Assembly: GCA_016718655.1 (NCBI GenBank)
Contig: JADKCV010000002.1
Span: 245,690-309,689 of the forward strand
Source of the DNA: Flavobacteriales bacterium
GTDB lineage: Bacteria; Bacteroidota; Bacteroidia; Flavobacteriales_F; PHOS-HE28
Direction of reading: 5' to 3'
DNA: 64,000 nt
Shown: piece by piece, positions 25,275 to 34,166 of the stretch
How positions within the stretch are numbered: position 1 is the stretch's first letter
Layout: each line of letters opens with the position of its first letter
The notes under the pieces: model-generated
Seen by the model: only the letters and a program-made list of their open reading frames with translations
Told to the model about the DNA's origin: nothing
The model's database searches: none
Made by a program: the position numbers and the translations under genes

Positions 25275-26018
25275 ATGGAACAGACCAACTACACCCCTCA
25301 ACAGTCCGGCCAGGTGATCCATGGACCGGATGCGTTCGCCGCCGCCAATGTGCGCACCTTCCTGGCCCAGGTGTTCAGCTATATGGCACTTGCGCTGGTG
25401 ATCAGTGGCGTCATGGCCTGGTGGTTCGGCAGTGACATGTCCAAACTGTCCTACTTGATCGACCTGGAGACGGGAAGTCACACCATCCTGGGCTGGGTGG
25501 TGATGTTCGCACCGCTCGGCCTGGTGTTCCTGATGGGCGGCATGGTGGAGAAGATGAGCGGCACAGCGCTGCTCGCCACCTTCCTGGTATTCGCCACCAT
25601 CATGGGCATCAGCCTCAGCTACATCTTCCTGATCTATTCCATCGGCTCCATCACCAACGTGTTCTTCATCACTGCGGTGGTGTTCGGGACCATGGCTGTT
25701 GCAGGGTACACCACGAAGACCGATCTCACCAAGCTGGGCAGCATCCTCATGATCGGTCTGTTCGGCATCGTGATCGCATCCTTGGTGAACCTGTTCTTGA
25801 AGAGCGATACCATGAGTTACGTGGTGAGCATCATCGGTGTGGTGGTATTCACCGGACTCACCGCCTATGATGTGCAGAAGCTCAAGCGCATGGGCGAGGT
25901 GGTGGCGAGTGGTACCGAGACCGCTCAAAAGATGGCGCTCATGGGCGCATTGAGCCTGTACCTGGACTTCATCAACCTGTTCCTGATGCTGCTGCGCCTG
26001 TTCGGTCGTAGGGACTAG
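25275..26018 (+). CDS. Bax inhibitor-1/YccA family membrane protein
   Basis: 247 residues with about seven hydrophobic helices: YMALALVISGVMAWWF, LGWVVMFAPLGLVFLMGGMV, ALLATFLVFATIMGISLSYI, VFFITAVVFGTMAVAGY, LGSILMIGLFGIVIASLV, YVVSIIGVVVFTGLTAYDV and ALSLYLDFINLFLMLLRLF. The TGLTAYDVQKLKRM and SLYLDFINLFLMLLR endings are the BI-1/YccA signature. These proteins act as inner-membrane calcium leak channels or FtsH modulators; the bacterial role is poorly defined. Followed by fabD 86 bases downstream. Confidence 0.85.
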   Translation: MEQTNYTPQQSGQVIHGPDAFAAANVRTFLAQVFSYMALALVISGVMAWWFGSDMSKLSYLIDLETGSHTILGWVVMFAPLGLVFLMGGMVEKMSGTALLATFLVFATIMGISLSYIFLIYSIGSITNVFFITAVVFGTMAVAGYTTKTDLTKLGSILMIGLFGIVIASLVNLFLKSDTMSYVVSIIGVVVFTGLTAYDVQKLKRMGEVVASGTETAQKMALMGALSLYLDFINLFLMLLRLFGRRD

Positions 26019-26104
26019 GACCCTTGCTGGTTGCTCGGGGCTGGTCGCAGGTCGTGACCAACACCCACCGTTCGGCAACATCCAACCTCAACCATTCCAA
26101 CCGC

Positions 26105-26980
26105 ATGACGGCTTACGTATTCCCCGGCCAAGGCAGCCAATTCACCGGCATGGGCAAGGAGCTCTATGATGCCGACAACAATGCCCGGATCTGGTTCGAA
26201 CACGCGAACGACCTGCTGGGTTTCAACCTAACGAACGTGATGTTCAGCGGCAGCGAGGCCGACCTGAAACAGACCAACGTGACGCAGCCTGCGATCTTCC
26301 TGCACAGCGTGGTGAAGGCGAAGGTCCTGGGCGATGCGTTCCAGCCGAGCATGGTGGCGGGGCATAGCTTGGGTGAGTTCAGTGCACTGGTGGCCGCCGG
26401 GGCCATGGAGTTCGCCGATGGACTGAAGTTGGTGGCCGCGCGTGCCAATGCGATGCAGAAAGCCTGTGAACTGCAGCCCAGCACCATGGCCGCGATCCTC
26501 GGTCTGGAGGATGGCAAGGTGGAGGAGGTCTGCAAGACCATTCCCGGTGTGGTGGTGCCTGCCAACTACAACTGCCCTGGCCAACTGGTGATCAGTGGCA
26601 GTGTGGAAGCCGTGAACGCCGCTTGCGAGGCCCTGAAGGCCGCTGGTGCCAAACGTGCCTTGGTATTGCAGGTGGGCGGTGCCTTCCACAGCCCGTTGAT
26701 GGAACCAGCCCGCGTGGAACTGGAAACAGCCATCGCCTACACGCCCATCGTGAACCCGCGCTGCCCCATCTACCAGAACGTGGATGCCCGCCCGCATACC
26801 GATCCCGCCCGCATCAAGGCCAACCTCATCGCGCAGCTCACCGCACCTGTACGCTGGACACAGACCATGCAGCACATGCTGGCTGGCGGAGCCACCAAGG
26901 TGGTGGAGGTGGGCCCAGGCAACGTGCTGCAAGGCTTGTTCAAGAAGGTGAGCAAGGAGTTGGAGACGGCGGCGGCATAG
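26105..26980 (+). CDS. fabD: malonyl-CoA:acyl-carrier-protein transacylase
   Basis: 291 residues. YVFPGQGSQFTGMGKELY at the N terminus, the nucleophile Ser in VAGHSLGEFSALVAAGAM (GHSLG), and the catalytic His in VGGAFHSPLMEPAR, ending with VVEVGPGNVLQGLFKK. It loads malonate onto acyl carrier protein for fatty acid synthesis. The in-frame upstream ATG at 26024 adds residues unlike the family; 26105 matches the conserved N terminus. No other fab genes are in the window. Confidence 0.92.
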   Translation: MTAYVFPGQGSQFTGMGKELYDADNNARIWFEHANDLLGFNLTNVMFSGSEADLKQTNVTQPAIFLHSVVKAKVLGDAFQPSMVAGHSLGEFSALVAAGAMEFADGLKLVAARANAMQKACELQPSTMAAILGLEDGKVEEVCKTIPGVVVPANYNCPGQLVISGSVEAVNAACEALKAAGAKRALVLQVGGAFHSPLMEPARVELETAIAYTPIVNPRCPIYQNVDARPHTDPARIKANLIAQLTAPVRWTQTMQHMLAGGATKVVEVGPGNVLQGLFKKVSKELETAAA

Positions 26981-26988
26981 TCGCGCGG

Positions 26989-26996
26989 TACCTTCG
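26989..26996 (+). promoter_or_regulatory. -7 box TACCTTCG, 8 bases before the MFS gene
   Basis: Exact TAnnTTCG match ending 8 bases before ATG 27005, directly after the fabD stop. Confidence 0.55.
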
Positions 26997-27004
26997 CGCC
27001 GCTC

Positions 27005-28223
27005 ATGTCCCTAAGCGGCCCATCGTCCTTCGCCGCGCAGCGTACGGCCTATCCCGTCCTGTTCGCCATCGCGTTCTCGCACCTGTTGAACGACACGGTG
27101 CAAGCGCTGATCCCTGCGCTATACCCGCTGGTGAAAGCATCCTACCAGCTCAGCTACGCGCAGATCGGCCTCATCACACTCACCTTCCAGACCACGGCCT
27201 CCATCTTGCAGCCGCTGGTGGGTCACTCGACGGACAAACACCCTCGCCCCTTCGCGTTGGTGGGTGGCATGGGGCCACGCTCATCGGTCTCATCGTGCTC
27301 TCCCAAGCCGCACCTACGCCTTGCTCCTGGTGGCCGTGGCGCTGGTCGGCGTGGGTTCTTCCATCTTCCACCCGGAAGCATCGCGCATGGCCTTCCTGGC
27401 CTCTGGTGGAAACGTTCACTATCACAATCCGTATTCCAACTGGGAGGCAACATGGGCTCAGCAATAGGTCCGCTCCTGGCCGCACTCATCATCGTACCCT
27501 TGGGACAAGCCACCGTGGGCTGGTTCGTGGTACTTCCGCTGATACCATGGTGGGTGCTCTGGCGCGTGGGGCGGTGGTACGTGCGCGTGATGGCGGTCCA
27601 GCGCGCAAGGCAGGCAACGTCACCCCGGCGCAGTAAACTGCCCACGCACAAAGTGGTGGTCATCGATATGCCACGTTGATGCTACTGATCTTCTCCAAGC
27701 AGTTCTACTGGCCAGCATGACCAGCTACTACACCTTCTACCTCATCGGCCGATTCGGCCTCGGCGTGCAACAGGCGCAGGTGCATGCTCTTCCTCTTCCT
27801 GCTCGCGGCCGCCATCGGCACGCTGCTCGGTGGCTTCCTGGGTGATCGGGTCGGATACCAGAGGATCGTGTGGGCTTCCATACTGGGCGCGGCACCGTTC
27901 ACGCTGGCCCTTCCCTATGCAAACCTCTTCTGGACCGGTGTGCTGGCCTTTCTCGCGGGGCTGATCCTCGCCTCCGCCTTCTCCGCGATCCTGGTCTATG
28001 CGCAGCTCCTGATCCCCGGCCGAGTGGGCCTCGTGTCCGGGTTGTTCTTCGGCTTCGCCTTTGGCATGCCGGCCTGGGGAGCGCACTGCTCGGCCGTTTG
28101 GCCGACGCCACGGATATCAACACGGTGTTCGTGTGTGTCTCCTACCTGCCCTTGATGGGCCTGCTGTGTTGGTACCTGCCCGACCAGAGCCAAGTTCCAC
28201 TGAACCTCACAGGCCCGCGTTGA
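27005..28223 (+). pseudogene. MFS transporter of the Fsr (fosmidomycin resistance) type, multiply frameshifted
   Basis: Family sequence is complete but spread over three frames. LFAIAFSHLLNDTVQALIPA and LTFQTTASILQPLVGHSTDK (from 27005); ALLLVAVALVGVGSSIFHPE and ASRMAFLASGG (frame of 27264); FQLGGNMGSAIGPLLAALII (frame of 27005 again); GTLLGGFLGDRVGYQRIVW and FGFAFGMPAWG (frame of 27784); and the end WYLPDQSQVPLNLTGPR (frame of 27870, stop at 28223). These match the Fsr subfamily of 12-helix drug/proton antiporters. At least four frame changes are needed, so as written no functional protein is made. The total length fits one normal gene, which favours base-level assembly errors. Confidence 0.75.
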
Positions 28224-28948
28224 GCAACTTGCCGCTGCCAAGGTCTTATGCAGGTAAGGCCGTGTCAGCGTGTGCGAATGGCCTCGATGTGGTTCATGTT
28301 GTGGCAATCCGTGCCGAGGAACTCGTACGCCTTTGTCGATGGGTTGCTCCGCGACCTGTTTTACGCCGGGCCCATAGCGCACCTGAGAGCGCCACCAGGT
28401 TCAACTGGAAGAGCACACCCCGGTCCTTGGGAACTTTTGTATCTTGGTGAGATCGTTGTGCCAGAACGTATAACGCTCTGGATGGGCCAGGACCGGCCGG
28501 TAGCCTTGCGTCTGCATCTGGAACACCAACTGCCTCACCATGGCCGGCTCACCGATGAAGGGCAGCTCGAACAGGACGAAATTTTCCCGAAGGTGACACA
28601 TCCTTCCGCGCCACCTTGGGCTCAATTCATGGTCCAGGTAATACTCGGCGGCCGCGTCCACCTCGACCGTGATGCCCGTCCTTTTCACCTCGACGCATCC
28701 TTCTCCAATCCGCCCAGGATGACCTCCGAAGGATTGCGATAGCCATCCGCCATGCTATGCGGAGTAGTGATCGCCTTGCGATAACCCAGTTCCACCGCGC
28801 TGACGCAGGCTCCATCGTTTGGCCAAGGTCTGGGCCCCATCGTCGATGCCCGGGATGAAGTGCGAGTGCACGTCAACTCCGAGTTTGGAAAGGTCTGCCG
28901 GGGCATCACCATTTCCTTCTTCCTGAAGAGATTGCTGAAGAGTCCCAT
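28207..28948 (-). pseudogene. YwqE/CpsB-type polysaccharide tyrosine phosphatase, multiply frameshifted
   Basis: Reading across frames gives the PHP-domain phosphatase family. The metal motif VDVHSHFIPGIDDGAQTLAK is in one frame after the start MGLFSNLFRKKEM; then ITTPHSMADGYRNPSEVI, VDAAAEYYLDHEL, FELPF, VLAHPERYTFWHND, YGPGVKQVAEQ, GTDCHNMNHIEAIR and finally HKTLA, GKLLNAGL to the stop at 28207. CpsB/YwqE enzymes dephosphorylate the tyrosine kinase that controls capsule or exopolysaccharide export. Several single-base-scale frame changes occur. It ends 17 bases inside the convergent MFS gene. It is the last gene of the minus-strand polysaccharide cluster, which suits its role. Confidence 0.72.
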
Positions 28949-29009
28949 CGTCCACTACAAGTACAAGGTTGGTGGTCAACGTCCAGCCACGACGGTGGTC
29001 GACACACCA

Positions 29010-30075
29010 TCAACTGCCGTATTGCCCGTCATAATAGTGTGCTGCGGTAAGCACTGCTGGTCACATGGTCCAGCCATTCGGTGTTGGCCAGGTACCATTC
29101 CACGGTCCGCTCCAGCCCACTTCTAGGTGATGCTCGGTTTCCATCCGAGACCCCGTTCGATTTGCCCGCGTCGATGGCATAGCCAGGGCGTATCGCGCGG
29201 TCGGTGACATACGTGATCAACTGGCACTCTCCCTTCCGCCCGGCCCAGCTTGTATCCATGATGCGCACAGCAGGTGGACGAGGTCGATGTTCCTCCACTC
29301 GTTGTGACCTCCGATGTTGTAGGTCTCACCGTTCCTGCCCGTGTGGAAGATGGTGTCGATGGCCGCGGCGTGGTCCTCCACCCACAGCCAGTCACGCACG
29401 TTCTCGCCCTTGCCGTAACGGGCAGCGGTTTGTCCGTGCGGATGTTATGTTGATGACGGCCAGGATCAACTTCTCCGGGAAGTGGTGGCTGCCGTAGTTG
29501 TTGCTGCAGTTGCTCACCACAAAGGGCAACTTGTAGGTGTTGCCGTAGGCCCGCACGAAGTGGTCGCTGGCTGCTTTGCTCGCGCTGTAGGGGCTTTGTG
29601 GGTCGTAGGGTGTGTCCTCCAGGAAAGGCTGTCGTCGTGAAGCGATCCGTACACCTCGTCGGTGGAAACGTGATAGAAGCGCTTGCCCTCGGTCGCCCTT
29701 CCATGCCTCCTTGGCCGCGTTCAGCAGGTGTGACGGTGCCGATCACGTTGGTTCTCACGAAGGCCAGCGGGTCGGTGATGCTGCGGTCCACATGGCTCTC
29801 AGCCGCGAGGTGGATAACACCATCGATAGCGTGGTCCTTGAACACCTTGGCGACCGCTTCCGTATCACAGATGTCGGCCTTCACGAAGGTGTAGTTCGGG
29901 GCGTTCTCGACGTCGCGCAGGTTCTCCAGATTGCCCGCGTAGGTAAGGGCGTCAGGTTGACGATGCGGTACAGCGGGTGACCGGCAACAAGCGGCGCACC
30001 ACATGGCTTCCGATGGCCAGCGCCGCCGGTGATGAGGACGCGTCGACCGCGATCGCCGAATGGGCCTTCGCTCAC
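29010..30075 (-). pseudogene. rfbB: dTDP-glucose 4,6-dehydratase, multiply frameshifted
   Basis: RfbB sequence is recognisable across frames: RRVLITGGAG near the start (GTG at 30075, overlapping the stop of the upstream gene), LTYAGNLENLRDVENAPNYT, HLAAESHVDRSITDPLAFVR with the catalytic Thr-Asp region, then frame-shifted SKAASDHFVRAYG-like and NCSNNYG-like stretches, DWLWVEDHAAAIDTIFHTGR, GETYNIGGHNEWRN, and the end GLERTVEWYLANTEWLDHVT with YYDGQYGS in another frame to a stop at 29010. The enzyme makes dTDP-4-keto-6-deoxyglucose, precursor of rhamnose and other deoxysugars. No rfbA, C or D is nearby. Several indels break it. Confidence 0.75.
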
Positions 30076-31370
30076 AGGCTCCAATAGGTCAGGTCCTTGA
30101 TCCTCGTCCGGTAGATCCCTTTCAGGTCCACCAGAACGCCTTTGGGCTTCAACATACCCTTGAACCAAGCCTCGTCCTTGTTCGCGTAATCGCTATGGTT
30201 CACCGCCACGATGATGGCGTCGTAAGGCCCCTTCATTTCGTGGGAAAGTTCGTAGCCGTACTCATGCTTCACCTCGGCGGCATCGGCGTGCGGATCGGTC
30301 ACATCCACATGGCAACTGAAGCTCTTCAGCTCGTTGACCACATCGGCCACCTTACTGTTACGGATATCGGTGACGTTCTCCTTGAACGTGGCGCCCATCA
30401 CCAGGATACGCGCATCGGCGGGATTGGTCCCACTGGCGATCACCTTCTTCACGGTCTGCTTGGCCACGTATCCGCCCATGCTGTCGTTCACGTAGCGGCC
30501 GCTGTCGATGATCTGCGCGTGGTAACCCAATTCCTTCGCCTTGTAGACGAGGTAATAGGGATCCACACCGATGCAATGGCCGCCAACAAGGCCTGGCTGG
30601 AACTTGAGGAAGTTCCATTTGGTGCCAGCCGCCTCCAACACATCATAGGTGTTGATGCCCATGCGGTTGAAGATGATCGAGAGTTCGTTGATCAGTGCGA
30701 TGTTCACATCCCGCTGGGTGTTCTCGATGATCTTGGCGGCCTCGGCCACCTTGATGCTTGCGGCGCGGTGCACACCGGCCTTGACCACAAGTTCATACAC
30801 CTTGGCGATGATCTCGGAGCTCTCCGGATCACAACCACTGCTCACCTTCACGATGCTGGACAGGGTGTGCTCCTTATCCCCTGGATTGATCCGCTCCGGG
30901 CTGTAGCCCACCTTGAAGTCCTCCACGAACTTGAGGTTGCTGAGGCGTTCGAGCAAGGGTACGCAGTCCTCCTCCGTGCAGCCGGGATAGACCGTGCTCT
31001 CATACACCACGTAATCATTCTTCTTCAGGACCTGTCCTACCGTGCGCGTGGCACCCAGTAACGGAGTGAGGTCCGGTATGTTCTGCTGATCGATCGGGGT
31101 GGGTACCGCCACGATGAAGAACTCCACATCGCGGAGGTCTTCCAGATCGGCCGTGAAGTGGATGTCGCAACCGTCGAACTCCGAAGGTTCGAGCTCGTTG
31201 CTCGGATCCTCCTTCCGGCGCATCATCTCCACCCGTTTCTCATTGATATCGAAGCCCACCACCTTGATCCGGCGAGCGAACTCCAAGGCGATGGGAAGAC
31301 CCACATAGCCCAGTCCGATCACGGCCAATTTGGCCTCCTTCCTAACGAGTTTCTCGTAAACGTTGCTCAT
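30072..31370 (-). CDS. nucleotide-sugar dehydrogenase (WbpA/TviB-like UDP-HexNAc 6-dehydrogenase)
   Basis: 432 residues from MSNVYEKLVRKEAK. NAD-binding AVIGLGYVGLPIALEFARR, VAVPTPIDQ, VVYESTVYPGCTEEDCVPLL, KVGYSPERINPGDKEH, and the catalytic Cys in GGHCIGVDPYYLVYKA; MGATFKENVTDIRNSKV precedes the C-terminal domain. This is the TviB/WbpA group, oxidising UDP-N-acetylhexosamine to the uronic acid, distinct from the UDP-glucose enzyme encoded 4 kb away. The upstream neighbour is WbpB-like, as expected if the product is oxidised at C3. The frame opens at 31394; MSNVYEKL is the more typical start, overlapping the WbpB-like gene by 29 bases. Confidence 0.87.
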   Translation of the reverse strand: MSNVYEKLVRKEAKLAVIGLGYVGLPIALEFARRIKVVGFDINEKRVEMMRRKEDPSNELEPSEFDGCDIHFTADLEDLRDVEFFIVAVPTPIDQQNIPDLTPLLGATRTVGQVLKKNDYVVYESTVYPGCTEEDCVPLLERLSNLKFVEDFKVGYSPERINPGDKEHTLSSIVKVSSGCDPESSEIIAKVYELVVKAGVHRAASIKVAEAAKIIENTQRDVNIALINELSIIFNRMGINTYDVLEAAGTKWNFLKFQPGLVGGHCIGVDPYYLVYKAKELGYHAQIIDSGRYVNDSMGGYVAKQTVKKVIASGTNPADARILVMGATFKENVTDIRNSKVADVVNELKSFSCHVDVTDPHADAAEVKHEYGYELSHEMKGPYDAIIVAVNHSDYANKDEAWFKGMLKPKGVLVDLKGIYRTRIKDLTYWSL

Positions 31371-32391
31371 CGCGTTCCTTGTAAATGCGTTCAATGATCT
31401 CCACCACCTTCAAACCCTCCAGGGCGTTGGTCGTGATGATGTTCCTGCCCTTCAGGGTATCGACCACATTGTCGATGATGTACCCGTGATTGTTGGCGCT
31501 TCCCTTGTATGCACCATAATCGTTCGCCGGGTTGGTGGGAGCCAACTCCGGCATGGTGTATCCGTTGATGTGGCAGTATTCCACCTGATCCATGTACTGC
31601 CCGCCGATCTTCACGCTACCCTTGCTGCCGATGATGGTCATGCTGCTTTCCAGGTTACGATCCCACACGGCCGTACTGTAGTTCAGGGAACCCATACCAC
31701 CTTCCAGGAAACGGAAGTTCACGAACCCACTGTCCTCGAAGTCCGTCAATCCCTGATGGTTGAAGTCGGCGAACTTCCCCTGGATGTCGGAGATATCGCC
31801 GAACAGCCAATACATGATGTCGATGAAGTGGCTGAATTGCGTGAAGAGCGTGCCCTCCGTCCGGTCGGCCGTTCCCTTCCAACCACCCTGCTTGTAATAG
31901 CGTTCGTCCCGGTTCCAATAGCAATTGAGCTGCACCATGTACACGTTGCCCAGGAGCCGCTGATCCACCACCCCCTTGATCCATTGGCTCGGTGGGCTGT
32001 ACCGGTTCTGCATCACACCGAATACGGTCCGATGCATCTGGAGCGCCTTGTAGATGACCTGTTCGCAACTGGCCTTGGTGAGGCCCATGGGCTTCTCACA
32101 GACCACATTGCTACGATTCTCCAATGCCCTCACACATTGCTGCGCGTGCAGACCGTTCGGCGTGCAGATGTTCACCACATCCAGATCGGCCGTACCGTCC
32201 AGCAAGGCGTCCATATCCTTGAACAAGGGTACATTCAGATGGGCCAGGCCCAGTTGATCGGCTTCCCGGATATCACAAAGTGCCACCAGTTCCGCTTCAG
32301 GGTGCCTGGAGATCATCTCAGCGTGTCGCTTGCCGATGTGCCCGCAGCCCACCACGGCGAACCGTACTTTACGATCACTGGATCGGGTCAT
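31342..32391 (-). CDS. Gfo/Idh/MocA family oxidoreductase (WbpB-like)
   Basis: 349 residues. Rossmann fold with RFAVVGCGHIGKRHAEMISR, the family Lys in VVCEKPMGLTKASCEQVI, and NRYSPPSQWIKGVVDQRLLG, then the substrate-binding GTLFTQFSHFIDIMYWLFGD. In the WbpA/B/E/D pathway of Pseudomonas aeruginosa O-antigen, WbpB oxidises C3 of UDP-GlcNAcA; the order of neighbours here (WbpA-like downstream, WbpD-like upstream) supports that role. 3 bases separate it from the acetyltransferase gene, so they are cotranscribed. Confidence 0.82.
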   Translation of the reverse strand: MTRSSDRKVRFAVVGCGHIGKRHAEMISRHPEAELVALCDIREADQLGLAHLNVPLFKDMDALLDGTADLDVVNICTPNGLHAQQCVRALENRSNVVCEKPMGLTKASCEQVIYKALQMHRTVFGVMQNRYSPPSQWIKGVVDQRLLGNVYMVQLNCYWNRDERYYKQGGWKGTADRTEGTLFTQFSHFIDIMYWLFGDISDIQGKFADFNHQGLTDFEDSGFVNFRFLEGGMGSLNYSTAVWDRNLESSMTIIGSKGSVKIGGQYMDQVEYCHINGYTMPELAPTNPANDYGAYKGSANNHGYIIDNVVDTLKGRNIITTNALEGLKVVEIIERIYKERDEQRLRETR

Positions 32392-32394
32392 GGT

Positions 32395-32967
32395 TCAAGA
32401 GGTACGGGTTACTGTTCCGTTCATCAGCCGATAGGTCTGTCCACTTTCAGGACACGTGGCCTCTCCGTTGTCGCTGAACTTCAGTTTATGGCCGAATTCA
32501 CTCATCCAACCGGTCTGACGGGCCGGGTTGCCCACCACAAGTGCGAAGGCAGGGATCGTGCGAGTGACCACGGCACCCGCGCCAATGAAGGCGAATTCAC
32601 CGATATCATGACCGCAAACGATGGTCGCATTGGCACCGATGCTGGCGCCCCTGCCGACATGGGTGCGCGCATACTGTTCCCTGCGGTTCACAGCGCTTCG
32701 TGGATTGATCACGTTCGTGAACACCATCGACGGCCCCAGGAACACATCATCGGCGCATTCCACACCGGTGTAGATGCTCACGTTGTTCTGCACCTTCACG
32801 TTGTTGCCCAACTTCACTTGTGGGCTGATCACCACGTTCTGTCCGATGTTGCAGCCAGCCCCGATGGAACATCCGGGCATGATGTGGCTGAAGTGCCAGA
32901 TCCGGGTGCCTTCGCCGATCGTGCAGCCTTCATCGATGACCGCAGTGGGGTGCGCCGTGTAGCTCAT
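32395..32967 (-). CDS. left-handed beta-helix N-acetyltransferase (WbpD-like)
   Basis: 190 residues made of hexapeptide repeats typical of LbH acyltransferases: AVIDEGCTIGEGTRIWHFSH, CSIGAGCNIGQNVVISPQVK, LGNNVKVQNNVSIYTGVECA, DVFLGPSMVFTNVINPRS and ASIGANATIVCGHDIGEFAF. The FTNVINPRSAVNR stretch is characteristic of WbpD-type 3-amino sugar acetyltransferases, which acetylate the 3-amino group of UDP-GlcNAc(3NH2)A using acetyl-CoA. The C-terminal ~30 residues include CPESGQTYRL, an unusual addition. Confidence 0.83.
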   Translation of the reverse strand: MSYTAHPTAVIDEGCTIGEGTRIWHFSHIMPGCSIGAGCNIGQNVVISPQVKLGNNVKVQNNVSIYTGVECADDVFLGPSMVFTNVINPRSAVNRREQYARTHVGRGASIGANATIVCGHDIGEFAFIGAGAVVTRTIPAFALVVGNPARQTGWMSEFGHKLKFSDNGEATCPESGQTYRLMNGTVTRTS

Positions 32968-33027
32968 GCGTTGGGACCGCGAAGGTATCTGAACCGGGGG
33001 AATTGGCCACTGTTCCCTGCCTGCGGC

Positions 33028-34045
33028 TCACCAGGCGTGCAGCAGTCGCGTGCTGCAGGTCCCTGCATCCAAGGCTGCGTCGAGAAGTCCGCATCGATGC
33101 AGGGCTTCGGTCACGGAAGCGATCACGAGCGGGTCCATCCGGCCATCCACGTTCCACCTTGTTGCGGTGAACCAGGTCTTCGCATCCTCCACCGGCATGG
33201 CATACCGCTGAGCGATCATTTCCGGTGCTGAACGTTTGGACATCAATCCACTTGCTTGGTCACGCACCACCTTCAGCAACCGACCGATCTGCGGCCCATG
33301 CTCCTCAAGCACCGCTATGCGGGCTGCGATGACGAATGCGGGCCATTGAGCACGATATTCGTCGAAACACCGCAACACCCAGGCATCCACCAAGGGTTTC
33401 GTGGTGGACCGCTCCCAAAGGAATACAGCTGGGAGGCCATTCTCCAGCCGCTCCCGCGCCCTTCAGGTCATTGACCACTTCCGAACTGCAATTCCTGATC
33501 CCCCAACCTTGGTCCCTGGCATACGCCATGGCTGCCAAATGGCTTCCGGAATTGGGCCGACTGATGAGGAAGGGCAGGCCCTTGATGTCCTCCACGCGTT
33601 GGATCGAAGTCGCTGAAGCCACATGTACGCCCCAGGTCACCGGCGTATCCACGTAGGGGGATACGATACGTACCGGCGCCCCATTGACGATATCCCTGAC
33701 CACACCTTCAGTGACCAGAATGGCCAGGTCCAACTCACCGGCGCGCAATAGTTCGCACATGGCACCGGTGCCTTCCGGCACGGTGCGCCACTTCAGGTCC
33801 ACCCCAGCACGGACGAATGCACGCCGCTCCAATCCGAGCATGAAGGGTAGATTGAAATGCTCAGGAACCCCGGCTATGCGCAGGGGGACAAGCTTGGCTG
33901 CTTGCGCAGCAGCTTCTTCAACGGTCTTCTTGGGGATCTTCAATCGGCTTGAACTGGATACAAAGGTCGTTCGTGTACCCTGATCATCGACGAACCCTTC
34001 AACTCGACCTTGATCCTCCTGTCCACACCCTACGTTGAAAAGCAA
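33028..34045 (-). pseudogene. periplasmic substrate-binding protein, one frameshift
   Basis: The first part (to about 33455) shows ABC-transporter binding-protein features of the SsuA/THI5-like kind: LRIAGVPEHFNLPFMLGLER, GTGAMCELLRAGELDLAILV, VTWGVHVASATSIQRVEDIK and FLISRPNSGSHLAAMAYARD. The second frame continues it (NGLPAVFLWERSTTKPLVDA, WVLRCFDEYRAQWPAFVIAA) and ends 33028. The shift is near 33455-33466 in a GGGCGCGGG tract. FNVGC near the N terminus looks like a lipobox, but no good ATG is present; the start may also be affected. Its place inside a polysaccharide cluster without a permease is unexplained. Confidence 0.6.
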
Positions 34046-34166
34046 CAGCCCGGAAGCAGCGCCTACGCTTACTCCCGGGCCGAGTATGATCGTATGAACG
34101 ACCGACGACTACTTGCGTACGTACCCTTCGAACGTGTTGTGTTCCTTTCGTGCAACTCCTCTGCAC

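Noticed and set aside
31363..33231. 622-codon open frame on the plus strand
   Set aside because: Antisense to the WbpB- and WbpD-like genes, whose motifs are unmistakable; a result of GC-rich codon usage.
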